64,000 bases of DNA from JAOZTV01 sp965371805. GTDB lineage: Bacteria > Acidobacteriota > Aminicenantia > UBA2199. Below are positions 52,956-61,601 of this stretch, piece by piece (the first letter of the stretch is position 1; the number at the start of each line of letters is the position of its first letter). The translations under genes and the position numbers were made by a program. The DNA is taken from positions 115,719 through 179,718 of the forward strand of contig CBDUZW010000003.1 in assembly GCA_965371805.1 (NCBI GenBank), in the 5' to 3' direction. The notes below the pieces were generated by a model, which saw only the letters and a list, made by a program, of their open reading frames with translations, ran no database searches and was not told where the DNA came from.

Positions 52956-53375
52956 TTATTGCAACGCACTCCCTGTAGAAGTCATAATCAATTTCCCATG
53001 CTTAATGCCCCGCTCTGTGGATAATCTATTAGTAATAGCTCTGATCCTGCTGCTTTCTCCTTTTAGTATAATAACCTCCAGACAATTATGATGGTCAATA
53101 TGTATATGGGTTGATGAGACAATTATATCAAGATAATTATGCTGTAAAGTATTTAAAATTTGTGATAATTCATTTTGATGATGATCATAAACAATACTAA
53201 AGACACCGACAGTTTCATGTTCAGTTTGAGACCACTCCTCTGTAACAAGTTTCTCTCTAATTAAATCTCTAATAGCTTCAGATCTATTCCCATATCCTTT
53301 ATGATCATTCATATCATCAAATTTTTCAAGTAAATTCGAATCAACAGACACCCCAAATCTAATTAATTTAGACAT
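52956..53375 (-). CDS. nikR: Nickel-responsive regulator
   Basis: A 139-aa ribbon-helix-helix plus ACT-like repressor. The N-terminal strand (Ile-Arg-Phe-Gly-Val-Ser-Val) and Asn-Arg-Ser-Glu-Ala-Ile-Arg-Asp match NikR. The high-affinity nickel ligands are all present: His79, His90, His92 and Cys98, offset by 3 from E. coli. No nickel transporter or hydrogenase gene is near, so it probably acts on distant targets. Confidence 0.92.
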   Translation of the reverse strand: MSKLIRFGVSVDSNLLEKFDDMNDHKGYGNRSEAIRDLIREKLVTEEWSQTEHETVGVFSIVYDHHQNELSQILNTLQHNYLDIIVSSTHIHIDHHNCLEVIILKGESSRIRAITNRLSTERGIKHGKLIMTSTGSALQ

Positions 53376-53409
53376 ATTATCTCCTAAAAACTAATAAATA
53401 CTACTAAAT

Positions 53410-53423
53410 ACAAACAAGTTTGT
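53410..53423. promoter_or_regulatory. ACAAAC-AA-GTTTGT inverted repeat upstream of nikR
   Basis: A 6-bp inverted repeat with a 2-nt centre lies 35 nt before the nikR start, between two genes on the same strand. It does not match the E. coli NikR operator (GTATGA-N16-TCATAC). It could still be an autoregulatory site. Confidence 0.25.
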
Positions 53424-53449
53424 CAATAAATCAGTTTCCAAATAGTCAC

Positions 53450-53641
53450 TTATTTGTTTTGATTAAGTTTTTGGTCGGGAAGAGATTCTTTTTTTAATTG
53501 TTTTATTTTTATTCTAGTAATCCTTATATTTTTATTACCAATCGACTGTAAAAGGGCTTCAATCTCTTCTGAATTTACTCCATCCGGCCTATAATTTTTT
53601 TTGGATTTTGATAATAGACGCAGTCGACTTAATTTCCCCAT
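53450..53641 (-). CDS. Small basic protein, unknown
   Basis: A 63-aa Lys/Arg-rich protein whose ATG overlaps the stop of the ExeA-like ATPase gene (TAATG), so it is probably translated by coupling. It has a basic N-terminus, a Val-Asn-Ser-Glu-Glu-Ile-Glu-Ala-Leu-Leu helix and a charged tail. No family recognised. It may be a partner of the upstream ATPases. Confidence 0.5.
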   Translation of the reverse strand: MGKLSRLRLLSKSKKNYRPDGVNSEEIEALLQSIGNKNIRITRIKIKQLKKESLPDQKLNQNK

Positions 53642-54453
53642 TATTTACCCCATATTCGATCCCTTGCGGATGCAATTATATCAGCAGAAACATACTCATC
53701 ACTGGTAGCAGCATCGATAAAACTAGTATATAGAAGTTTGTTTATATCCCGGGGAATCCCTCCCGTTGCCTTATAAACTAATTGATATATATCACTGTTA
53801 AGCAGGTCAACATCACCTCCACACTTTAACAATCTGAATTTAATAAACTGTTCCGTATCTTGTAATGACAAAGGTTCAAGATTTATAGAAAAAGTGATCC
53901 GTCCACGTAATGAGGCATATGTAGTAGATCGCAATCGTCTTTTCAGACTCTGTTCTGCCACAAGCAGAACTGTGATCAATTTCTCATGTTCACTTTCAAG
54001 ATTGGATAAAGTCCTCAAAACATGCAGCGCATCTGCCTTAAGAAAATGTGCTTCGTCAATAATCACTACAAGCTGTTTCCCCTGGCTGTAAAATAATAGA
54101 GCAACTTCATGCAGCGCATTGAGACGGTCATGTACAAACCGTCCTCCTTCAATTTCCAGCTCTGAAAGAATAGCTTCCAATAGTAAGCCTTTCCCCATCC
54201 CTGGATAAACAAAAACAAAGACTGGAACAAACCGAGTATTATCGAGGCCACGTAAAGCTACCTGAGATGCCAGTGTCTTTCCGCTCCCGGATACTCCGGA
54301 AAGCAAAATAAGAGCATGCTGGTCTTCAATACCAATATTGATTTTTATCAATGCATCTTCATGCTGTCCAGTTCGAAAAAAAAGATCAGTATCTATAGTA
54401 TCTTTAAAAGGGTTTTTTGTTAGACCAAATTTTGATTTCCAAATTGTATCCAT
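53641..54453 (-). CDS. ExeA/MshM-like AAA ATPase
   Basis: A 270-aa ATPase. It opens with the ExeA signature Phe-Gly-Leu-Thr-Lys-Asn-Pro-Phe, then has Walker A Gly-Val-Ser-Gly-Ser-Gly-Lys-Thr and Walker B Leu-Val-Val-Ile-Ile-Asp-Glu-Ala-His. Thr-Gly-Gly-Ile-Pro-Arg-Asp-Ile-Asn follows near residue 235. ExeA helps assemble type II secretion; relatives serve pili and transposition. It lacks ExeA's C-terminal periplasmic part. It lies 46 nt after the FlhG-like gene in the same direction. Confidence 0.82.
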   Translation of the reverse strand: MDTIWKSKFGLTKNPFKDTIDTDLFFRTGQHEDALIKINIGIEDQHALILLSGVSGSGKTLASQVALRGLDNTRFVPVFVFVYPGMGKGLLLEAILSELEIEGGRFVHDRLNALHEVALLFYSQGKQLVVIIDEAHFLKADALHVLRTLSNLESEHEKLITVLLVAEQSLKRRLRSTTYASLRGRITFSINLEPLSLQDTEQFIKFRLLKCGGDVDLLNSDIYQLVYKATGGIPRDINKLLYTSFIDAATSDEYVSADIIASARDRIWGK

Positions 54454-54499
54454 TTCTTATTCTTCCCTCCAGATTAGAATCCTGTTCTTCATAAACCCA

Positions 54500-55525
54500 C
54501 TATCCTTGTCTCACCATTTTCATATACCGGTTAAAAGTAGAATTAAGTCTCATATTGGCTTTCTCTCTATTTAACAAAGCTATTGCCAGATTACGGGTAT
54601 TTTTACTTACTCTGGATTGTGGCTCAAAAACAGTATAAGGAGTACGATGAGCTGTGGCAGCTCCTACAGTAGCATCTTTTAATAGATATCCTACATTTAT
54701 TACTTCACGTTTGAGAAATTGTTCAGCACATCCGGAAAAACGTAATGCAACATCTGCGGATTGTCTTAATGACTGAGCCATATTAACAACAGAATAAAGC
54801 GGTTGTTTAAATTCTTCTTTACAGAGTGCTTTTAAAAGTCCATAAGCATCAGCCATAGATGTGATATCCGGTGTAAGTACAAACAACACCTCATCGGCTG
54901 CATGCAAAAAGCCTCTTACACCGGAACTCATTCCAGCTCCTGTATCAACTATAATTATATCAGCTGCCGACTCCATACTTCCCAGAGCAGTTATCATTTG
55001 AGCACGTTCGTGATTTGTAGAATCTGCCAGGGCCATCACTCCTGCTCCACCTGGAACAATCCCTATACCTTCAGGTCCTTCCATTATTACATCAGAAATC
55101 TTTATATCAGAATAGAGAATATCCTGTATAGTATGATGCGGTTGCACTCCTGCAAGCAAGTGAACATTAGCCATCCCAAGATCAGCATCAAGCACTAAAC
55201 ACATTTTGCCCATCCGTTGGAATTCAATTGCCAAATTTAGAGCAAGGTTTGTTTTACCAACTCCCCCCTTACCTGATGTTATTGCAATAACCCTGGCAAA
55301 GTTTTGTGATTTGTCAATTTTCCCTGGTTCTGATAACTGAGAACTATTGTGTCTATTATGGATCATTTTCAAAGCATCTATAGATTTTATATCAAAAAAC
55401 AGTGTGTCACCTTGAAGGACTTTTTTTGGAAGATCTTCTGGATATTCGGATTCATAATAACGGATCAGACTCTCCTCAAGAGCAGTTTGTCCGGATAATT
55501 CGGTAATAGTCAGAAATTGCTTCAT
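54500..55525 (-). CDS. FlhG/MinD-like ParA ATPase with N-terminal HTH-like region
   Basis: A 341-aa protein. Residues 80 onward are a MinD-family ATPase: deviant Walker A Ser-Gly-Lys-Gly-Gly-Val-Gly-Lys-Thr-Asn, Leu-Asp-Ala-Asp-Leu-Gly-Met-Ala-Asn-Val, and Val-Asp-Thr-Gly-Ala-Gly. The Ala-Asp-Leu-Gly-Met-Ala-Asn form is typical of FlhG/YlxH, which set polar flagellum or pilus number. The first 70 residues resemble a MerR-like HTH (Thr-Glu-Leu-Ser-Gly, Tyr-Tyr-Glu-Ser-Glu-Tyr-Pro-Glu). It overlaps the kinase gene by 4 nt. No flagellar genes are nearby, so a pilus or chemosensory role is possible. Confidence 0.82.
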   Translation of the reverse strand: MKQFLTITELSGQTALEESLIRYYESEYPEDLPKKVLQGDTLFFDIKSIDALKMIHNRHNSSQLSEPGKIDKSQNFARVIAITSGKGGVGKTNLALNLAIEFQRMGKMCLVLDADLGMANVHLLAGVQPHHTIQDILYSDIKISDVIMEGPEGIGIVPGGAGVMALADSTNHERAQMITALGSMESAADIIIVDTGAGMSSGVRGFLHAADEVLFVLTPDITSMADAYGLLKALCKEEFKQPLYSVVNMAQSLRQSADVALRFSGCAEQFLKREVINVGYLLKDATVGAATAHRTPYTVFEPQSRVSKNTRNLAIALLNREKANMRLNSTFNRYMKMVRQG

Positions 55526-58299
55526 TCTTTACGGAGCTTGGTTTTTTTAGAGCTATCAATCAGGGCTTCATTTTTTAAAGCCTGTTCTATTTTACTTATT
55601 ACATCCTCTATTTTAAACGGCTTCTTTATTACTGCAAAAGCTCCCATCTTTACAGTCTCTTTGATTTCCTTTACCGAAGCAAGACCTGTAATAATTATTA
55701 CCTGGATTTCAGGATATTCTTCTTTTACAAAACTTAAAACATCAAGTCCATCTTTACGAGGCATTCTGATGTCGAGTAGGATTAAATCATATTTTTTATA
55801 GTTCAACATCCCTATACCTTCAACTCCGTCATAGGCCCCGTCTACTTCATAACCAGCAACCTTTAGACATTCCTGAACTGTCTCATTTAGCAACCGTTCA
55901 TCATCCACAATCAATATCCTGTAATTACCAGAAATAGGTTCAGTTTTCTTTTGCTTCTGATCAATGACCTTTTTCATAGCTTTCAGCCTGCTGACTTTAT
56001 CAATAGGCAGATTTACATAAAATGTAGTTCCCTGCCCTTCTATACTGTCAAAAAGCAATGTACCACCATTGTGTTCAACTATCGAGTGACAGATAGCCAA
56101 CCCAAGTCCGGTACCCTCCCCTTCTTTTTTAGTAGTGAAAAAAGGATCAAAAACTTTACCTAGATTTTTTTTTGCAATTCCTGTACCGGTATCAGTGATC
56201 TGAACTGTTACATTATTACTGTTTTTATTTTCTGCTTTTAGAATAATTGTTCCACCTTCAGGCATTGAATGATTGGCATTGATAAGAAGGTTCATAAAAA
56301 CCTGTTCGATCTGCATAGGGTCTACTTTGACTCTAGGTAAATCTTCATTAATCTCATTTTCTACAACTATTCTGCCCATTGAGACCCGGTCTCCTATTAC
56401 TGCCAGAACCCTGTTCATTATTTCGTTAACATTGGAGGCACTCAATTTTGGCTGGCTTGGACGAGCAAAACCCATCAATTCACTAATTATTTTGGAAATC
56501 CTCTGCTCCTGATTGGAGATAACTTTTAACCTCTCCATTAGTTCAGATGTGTTTTCCCGTTTTTCCAGTATACGCTCCAGCATCTGTAGATGCAGGGATA
56601 TTATTGTTAATGGGTTATTTATTTCATGAGCTGCGCCTGCAGCTAGACTTCCTACAGTAGCAAGTCGATGTGAGTGAAAGAGCTGCCGCTGGTTTTCTTC
56701 CATCTTTCGAGACGCCGCAGCCATTTTCTTAGCCTGATCATCAAGGTCTTTCTCCATTAAAATACGTTCAATTGCACTGCCAGCCGCTGCAGTAAGAATT
56801 TCAAAATTTCTATTTAAATTATCCAGCTTATTTTCCAGATTCATGGTATCCTGAAAATCGATCATCAATTCACCAATTATCCTTTCAGGTCTTCCATGAG
56901 ATTTTTTGTCTGCTAGAAAAAAGGTGGCAAGAAACTGAGAACCGGATACTATATCTGCGACTCCAGATTCCAGGATCGTTCCTTTTGTAAAATCTCGATT
57001 CGCACGTTTCAGCCGTTTGAGTGCTTCTTCCTCTATATCTGATTCACTCTCCCTGAGCTTTGTTTTGATCTCAACATTACTGATTGCAACTGAGAATTCT
57101 TCAAAACTTTCTTCAGAAAACACCTGACCAACATACTCATGAGCCCGATCATTTCGAATCATACATAAACACCTTTTGACACCAAAAGCATCTCTAGCTG
57201 CCAATATAATCTCTTGTATTGTCTCAGTTAAAGATAACCCTGATCTCAATTTATGGCTCATTTTATAAGTAGCATCCAGAACTTTATTAGTAGCAGTCAA
57301 TTCCTGGTTTTTTTGTTCAAGGTTCCTGCTCATACTTCCAAGACTGATATTTGCTGAGCTTACAAGATTGCGATAAATTTCTTCATCACAAAAGCCCAGA
57401 ATATTAGCTACATTCTTTACCGTAGTTATGACATCTCCCATCATCTTTTCAATATCTGTAGCGGAAAAATTGTGATAATAAATTAAATTTTCAAGAGCAT
57501 AATGATAATGTTGATGATCATATGCATTTGAAGAAAGAAAATAACTGCTTCCTATATTGTGAGTGACACATAAAGTGTCAGCAAACCTGATTAATTGACA
57601 AATGTTGTCATTATCAGGTTTGATAGTTTCATAAACCGGCTGATGATGCATCCACATTGCTTTTGCAAGTAATTTGGGGAATTTCCATTGTTTTGCGATA
57701 ATCTTTCCAATTTCAGTATGATTTGTTCCAAGTATCTTATTCTCGACATCAAGGGGCAGTAAATTGTTTGTGCTGTAATTTCCACCTTTCTCAAGTTCCA
57801 TACATACTTCTTCAAATTTTTCAGGGCTTTGTATATAGCTGACCAATTTTCCCATGTCATGGATAAGGCCTGCGATATAAGCTTCTTCCGGATTTGGAAA
57901 ACCCAGTTTTTTTGCCAGAGCCTCAGTAGTAACAGCCACTCCAATAGAATGAAGCCAGAAATTAACCAGGTTAACCTTCTTATTGGACACACTGCTTTTA
58001 AAACAGTCAAAGACTGAAGCTGATAAGATAATACTACGTACAGTATTAAAACCCAATAATGCAATGGCTCTGGATATAGTAGATATTTCTGTTCTTGCGC
58101 CAGTGTAAGCTGAGTTAACATAATGAATAATTCTCCCAGCCAATACCTGATCATTTCTCAATAGATCGGCAACTGATTTAAAATTGGAATGTTTCCCCTC
58201 CATCAGACGAATTGCTTCCATGGCAATTGCCGGCAGGGTTGGTATACTGTCTACATCTATGTACAATTTTGTTTTTTTCTTAGCCATATTCCTATCCAT
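55522..58299 (-). CDS. HDOD-GAF-histidine kinase-receiver hybrid
   Basis: A 925-aa cytoplasmic signalling protein with no membrane segment. Its order is: HDOD (about 12-215, Ser-Ile-Pro-Thr-Leu-Pro-Ala-Ile-Ala), a helical link, a GAF-like region (about 350-520), and HisKA with phospho-acceptor His558 in Ala-His-Glu-Ile-Asn-Asn-Pro. HATPase_c (Asn-Ala-Asn-His-Ser-Met, Gly-Thr-Gly-Leu-Gly-Leu-Ala) and a C-terminal receiver with Asp843 follow. HDOD domains are common in motility and cell-cycle regulators. It heads an operon with an FlhG-like and an ExeA-like ATPase. An in-frame ATG at 58287 is an alternative start with AGGA nearby. Confidence 0.92.
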   Translation of the reverse strand: MDRNMAKKKTKLYIDVDSIPTLPAIAMEAIRLMEGKHSNFKSVADLLRNDQVLAGRIIHYVNSAYTGARTEISTISRAIALLGFNTVRSIILSASVFDCFKSSVSNKKVNLVNFWLHSIGVAVTTEALAKKLGFPNPEEAYIAGLIHDMGKLVSYIQSPEKFEEVCMELEKGGNYSTNNLLPLDVENKILGTNHTEIGKIIAKQWKFPKLLAKAMWMHHQPVYETIKPDNDNICQLIRFADTLCVTHNIGSSYFLSSNAYDHQHYHYALENLIYYHNFSATDIEKMMGDVITTVKNVANILGFCDEEIYRNLVSSANISLGSMSRNLEQKNQELTATNKVLDATYKMSHKLRSGLSLTETIQEIILAARDAFGVKRCLCMIRNDRAHEYVGQVFSEESFEEFSVAISNVEIKTKLRESESDIEEEALKRLKRANRDFTKGTILESGVADIVSGSQFLATFFLADKKSHGRPERIIGELMIDFQDTMNLENKLDNLNRNFEILTAAAGSAIERILMEKDLDDQAKKMAAASRKMEENQRQLFHSHRLATVGSLAAGAAHEINNPLTIISLHLQMLERILEKRENTSELMERLKVISNQEQRISKIISELMGFARPSQPKLSASNVNEIMNRVLAVIGDRVSMGRIVVENEINEDLPRVKVDPMQIEQVFMNLLINANHSMPEGGTIILKAENKNSNNVTVQITDTGTGIAKKNLGKVFDPFFTTKKEGEGTGLGLAICHSIVEHNGGTLLFDSIEGQGTTFYVNLPIDKVSRLKAMKKVIDQKQKKTEPISGNYRILIVDDERLLNETVQECLKVAGYEVDGAYDGVEGIGMLNYKKYDLILLDIRMPRKDGLDVLSFVKEEYPEIQVIIITGLASVKEIKETVKMGAFAVIKKPFKIEDVISKIEQALKNEALIDSSKKTKLRKE

Positions 58300-58678
58300 A
58301 AAAAAATTTTAAGCAATAATCATTTGAGCAGTATAAGTCTCCAGATTGCAAGAGAGTTCTATGCCACACTTTCTACAAAGGCGGTAATGGGAGGGGGACA
58401 AACATATAAATATTTTTATTTTTGCATTAATTATATAGGATATAAATGAAAATAGTTTCTCATCCATCGTATTATATTAATTGAAAAAAAAAATATTGTC
58501 AAGGGAAATATTGTTTTTCATTTTTATTGCAACATCATGTCAATGGAGTAAAAATAAGTTTCCTATATTCAATTCGATATTTTACAGAAATCCAAAAGCT
58601 TGACAACTCTGGGATATAATCCAGACAAGACTATTCAATACAACTAATATGCTATAAAAAGTTAGATTAAATATTTTT
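58300..58678. other. Intergenic region between the kinase operon and tmk
   Basis: This 379-nt gap must hold the kinase-operon promoter (see 58474-58502). A 30-codon minus-strand frame at 58309-58401, beginning with TTG, encodes Cys-Arg-Lys-Cys-Gly and a third Cys, reminiscent of a zinc ribbon. It has no RBS and is not called as a gene. Nothing else is supported. Confidence 0.4.
58474..58502 (-). promoter_or_regulatory. Candidate sigma-70 promoter for the kinase operon
   Basis: On the minus strand, TTGACA (58497-58502) is followed after 17 nt by TAATAT (58474-58479), in the right orientation for the kinase operon. Its start would lie about 165 nt upstream of the gene. Confidence 0.5.
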
Positions 58679-59284
58679 TTATGCAAGAACAAATAAATCC
58701 TTTATTTTTGAAAAAACCCCTTTTATTGTATCGTTCCCGTCAATAATTCTAATTTCCGGGAACGCTAAATCTAAGTAATTATTTCTTACTTTTTGTAGAT
58801 AATCTGCTTTTTCAAATAATTTTGCTGTCTCTTCTCTGTTTTTTTTGATTCTTTCCATCGCAATCTCTACTGGAACATCAATTATAAAAGTTATGTCGGG
58901 TTTTAGAGCAAATTCTAAATTTGTCTCTATTATTTTATCAACATCAAGTCCCCTTGCTCCTTGATAGCATCCATTTGAATAATAATACCTGTCAAGAATA
59001 ACAATCTTTCCTTCATTTAATGCTGGTATTATATTATCATTCAGATCAATTTTTCTATCCTCAATAAAATAGTTTAATTCATCTTCAATAGGAATAGAGT
59101 CTTCAATATTTGCCAAATTTCTTATTTTCCGGCCCCATATAGAATCAGATGGCTCCCGCGACCAGACAACTTCAAAAGCTTTTTTTTCAAAATAGTCCAT
59201 AAGCATTTTAGAAATTGTTGTTTTACCGGAACCATCAATACCTTCAAAAACTATAAAACATGGCTGACCAATTTTAACTTTCAT
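58679..59284 (-). CDS. tmk: Thymidylate kinase
   Basis: A 201-aa dTMP kinase. It has P-loop Phe-Glu-Gly-Ile-Asp-Gly-Ser-Gly-Lys-Thr-Thr, the Ser-Arg-Glu-Pro-Ser (DRX-type) segment and Val-Ile-Leu-Asp-Arg-Tyr-Tyr-Tyr-Ser. A lid with Lys-Lys-Asn-Arg-Glu-Glu follows. It makes dTDP for DNA synthesis. It lies 34 nt after the S9 peptidase gene on the same strand. In many genomes tmk pairs with DNA polymerase III genes; holA is nearby but on the other strand. Confidence 0.93.
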   Translation of the reverse strand: MKVKIGQPCFIVFEGIDGSGKTTISKMLMDYFEKKAFEVVWSREPSDSIWGRKIRNLANIEDSIPIEDELNYFIEDRKIDLNDNIIPALNEGKIVILDRYYYSNGCYQGARGLDVDKIIETNLEFALKPDITFIIDVPVEIAMERIKKNREETAKLFEKADYLQKVRNNYLDLAFPEIRIIDGNDTIKGVFSKIKDLFVLA

Positions 59285-59318
59285 AAATATATCTTTCTTA
59301 TAATTGAAATAAGATTAA

Positions 59319-61397
59319 CTATTTTTTCAATTTCAATCCATATTTGTTACTAATATCCAAAGGAGGCATCGGACCATTAAATGATTTCTTCCCCCTTACA
59401 TACCAGTCATACCAATCTAATATCCGATATAGAACATCAATTTGTCCAGGCTGTTTTCTGTTACCATGTCCTTCTCCTGGATACTGAACCAGTCTCACAG
59501 CTGGATGATCATTCATCTTTAACCTTCTAAAAAATTCAATACTCTGGGTAGGATGTACTCTTGTATCTGAAGCTCCTCCAAGAATAAGAACAGCTGATTT
59601 ACTCTGATGTGCCCAATATATAGGACTTCTTTCCAATGAAAATTTCCAGGAATCTTCCAGTTTTTTACCTGAATGAACATATTGTTCTTCATATGGTATA
59701 TCTGTTGTACCCGACTTGCTTATGATGTCACTTATCCCTACAAACATACAGACTGCTTTAACATATTTAGTATAATAAGATGCAAACCATGCTGCGGCAT
59801 ATCCACCATAGGAACCACCACCTAATCCTACTCTCTCTTTATCGGCTATTCCCTGAGATATCAAAAACTTAATTCCATCCTTTATATCATCAAACTCTTT
59901 ACCAGCAGCGTCTTTATATCCCATTGCCGCAAATTTTACACCATATCCAGTACTTGCACGATAATTGGGATAGAATACTACATACCCTCTACCTGCTAAA
60001 ACCTGCGCCGGGCTTGAATACCGAGTTAACCATCCATTTGAGTAATTACTTTCCGGTCCCCCATGTACTATAACAACCAGAGGATATTTAGAACCTGATT
60101 TATAGGCTACCGGATATATCAACAACCCCTCTATTTCAAGTCCATCTACAGCTTTATATTTGATAATTTCCTGCTTTCCTAATGTTCTCTTATTCAGCCA
60201 TGGATTGATATTTGTTAATTTTAATACTCTTTTTTTTCCAATCCTGTTCATATATAAATTAGAGGGATCTTTTGGTGTACTTCCTAAATAAAAAGAATAT
60301 TTAAAATCCTTTGTAAAAGAAGCACTTCTAAATACAATACCTGTTAATTTTGAATTGAGAATGATTTTTCTACTACCCCCATTAACCGAAACAGTGCTTA
60401 TTGTTGTATTTACACCCTCAGCAGAACGATAATAGATTGTTTGGTTATTCTTCCATTTTGCCCAACTCACATGACCCTTAAAAGAAGGCTTCGTAAGATT
60501 TACTGTCTTTTTAGTTTTAAGATTTGTAAGAAAAACCTGACTAACTGCATGATCCTTTCTATCCAGAGCTGCTGTATAAACTAGTTTTTTTCCATCAGGA
60601 CTAAACTGGTATGAACCAAGTTTACCTTTATTCTCTGAAATCTGTTTCCATGTTTTCGTTTTTAGATCAATCAGAAATATTCTTCTAAACATATAATTAT
60701 AATCTACAAGATTTTTTTCAATCATTGAAGCTGCAATTTTTTTCCCATCGGGGCTAATTTCGAAATTCACAACGGTAATGTCTTTTGTGATCTGTTGAGG
60801 TTTAATGCTTTTCAAATTTTTATTTGGTAATTGCAACACATATAAATTTTTATGCCTTAGATTTTCTTCAAAATATATAAATCTGTATCCTTTTTTCTTT
60901 AATTCAGTTTCTTTCTTAGTCTTAGCTTCGATAGCTGAGAAGGCTATTTTTTTCCCATCAGGAAACCATTTATAAGAGCTAACACCTGTTTTTGAATTAG
61001 TTAATTTTTGGGCTTCTCCACCATCTATATTAATTGACCATACCTGATTTTTTTTGTGTTTCTCACCTTTACGTACAAAAGCAAGCTTTGTACCCTGTTT
61101 ATTCCACTGTATATTTCTTATTGTAACCTTTCCAATTATAAAAGATTTAGCCTTTTTTGTTTTAACTGAAAACAAATAGAGCTCCCTATATGCACCACCG
61201 GATTTTTCATCTCCTTTTCTTTGTACACTTAATGTATAGGCTATCCATTTACCATTTGGGCTTAACTTATACTCACCTATAGATTTAGTGTTTAACACAT
61301 CTTCTGCAGTAAAAATATCTACTTTCTGTTTGCTAATATCCGCATGGATAAAAAAAGCAACATAAAACACCATAAATAATAAAATAATTTTTCTCAT
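59319..61397 (-). CDS. S9 family prolyl oligopeptidase-like serine peptidase, exported
   Basis: A 692-aa peptidase with a signal peptide (residues 1-20). It has a TolB/WD40-like beta-propeller (about 30-420: repeated Ser-Pro-Asp-Gly-Lys-Lys-Ile/Leu) and a C-terminal alpha/beta-hydrolase. The catalytic residues are Ser529 in Gly-Gly-Gly-Ser-Tyr-Gly-Gly-Tyr, Asp611 and His644 in Gly-Glu-Gly-His-Gly. The propeller restricts substrates to small peptides; the group is acylaminoacyl-peptidase or DPP-like. I chose the ATG at 61397 because GGAGG is 5 nt upstream; the frame is open to 61457 with no RBS. Confidence 0.9.
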   Translation of the reverse strand: MRKIILLFMVFYVAFFIHADISKQKVDIFTAEDVLNTKSIGEYKLSPNGKWIAYTLSVQRKGDEKSGGAYRELYLFSVKTKKAKSFIIGKVTIRNIQWNKQGTKLAFVRKGEKHKKNQVWSINIDGGEAQKLTNSKTGVSSYKWFPDGKKIAFSAIEAKTKKETELKKKGYRFIYFEENLRHKNLYVLQLPNKNLKSIKPQQITKDITVVNFEISPDGKKIAASMIEKNLVDYNYMFRRIFLIDLKTKTWKQISENKGKLGSYQFSPDGKKLVYTAALDRKDHAVSQVFLTNLKTKKTVNLTKPSFKGHVSWAKWKNNQTIYYRSAEGVNTTISTVSVNGGSRKIILNSKLTGIVFRSASFTKDFKYSFYLGSTPKDPSNLYMNRIGKKRVLKLTNINPWLNKRTLGKQEIIKYKAVDGLEIEGLLIYPVAYKSGSKYPLVVIVHGGPESNYSNGWLTRYSSPAQVLAGRGYVVFYPNYRASTGYGVKFAAMGYKDAAGKEFDDIKDGIKFLISQGIADKERVGLGGGSYGGYAAAWFASYYTKYVKAVCMFVGISDIISKSGTTDIPYEEQYVHSGKKLEDSWKFSLERSPIYWAHQSKSAVLILGGASDTRVHPTQSIEFFRRLKMNDHPAVRLVQYPGEGHGNRKQPGQIDVLYRILDWYDWYVRGKKSFNGPMPPLDISNKYGLKLKK

Positions 61398-61500
61398 CTT
61401 GCCTCCAATGAAACTTGTTTTGCAATCAATTATAATTGAATAGAGATATTTAATCAATTGTTTTTTTCATAAAAGACAGGTATAATTATTTTTTATAAAA

Positions 61501-61532
61501 GAAATACAGATAAGCTCATTTCTCTGTATTTC
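61501..61532. repeat. 10-bp inverted repeat upstream of lptE
   Basis: GAAATACAGA at 61501-61510 and TCTGTATTTC at 61523-61532 are perfect inverted arms around a 12-nt loop. The element lies in the divergent intergenic region between the S9 peptidase and lptE, just before the mini-frame at 61545. It may be an operator or an RNA stem in the leader. Confidence 0.45.
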
Positions 61533-61544
61533 TGAGGTTATACA

Positions 61545-61601
61545 GTGGAATATAATTTTGAAGAAATTAATAATAAAATATTTAGCATGGTGGTAAAATG
61601 A
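61545..61601 (+). pseudogene. leuS: 18-codon frame resembling a leuS deletion scar
   Basis: A GTG with GAGG upstream opens a frame starting Glu-Tyr-Asn-Phe-Glu-Glu-Ile, like the N-terminus of leucyl-tRNA synthetase. It finishes Met-Val-Val-Lys before a TGA that overlaps the lptE ATG, like the LeuS C-terminus (Asn-Ile-Val-Val-Lys). In E. coli and many other bacteria the order is leuS-lptE-holA. The frame therefore looks like the two ends of leuS joined by an internal deletion and kept for coupled translation of lptE. The match is only about 11 residues, so chance is possible. Confidence 0.35.

Noticed and set aside
57591..58154. 187-codon minus-strand frame inside the hybrid kinase gene.
   Set aside because: It lies in another frame of the HDOD region, whose domain signature is clear.
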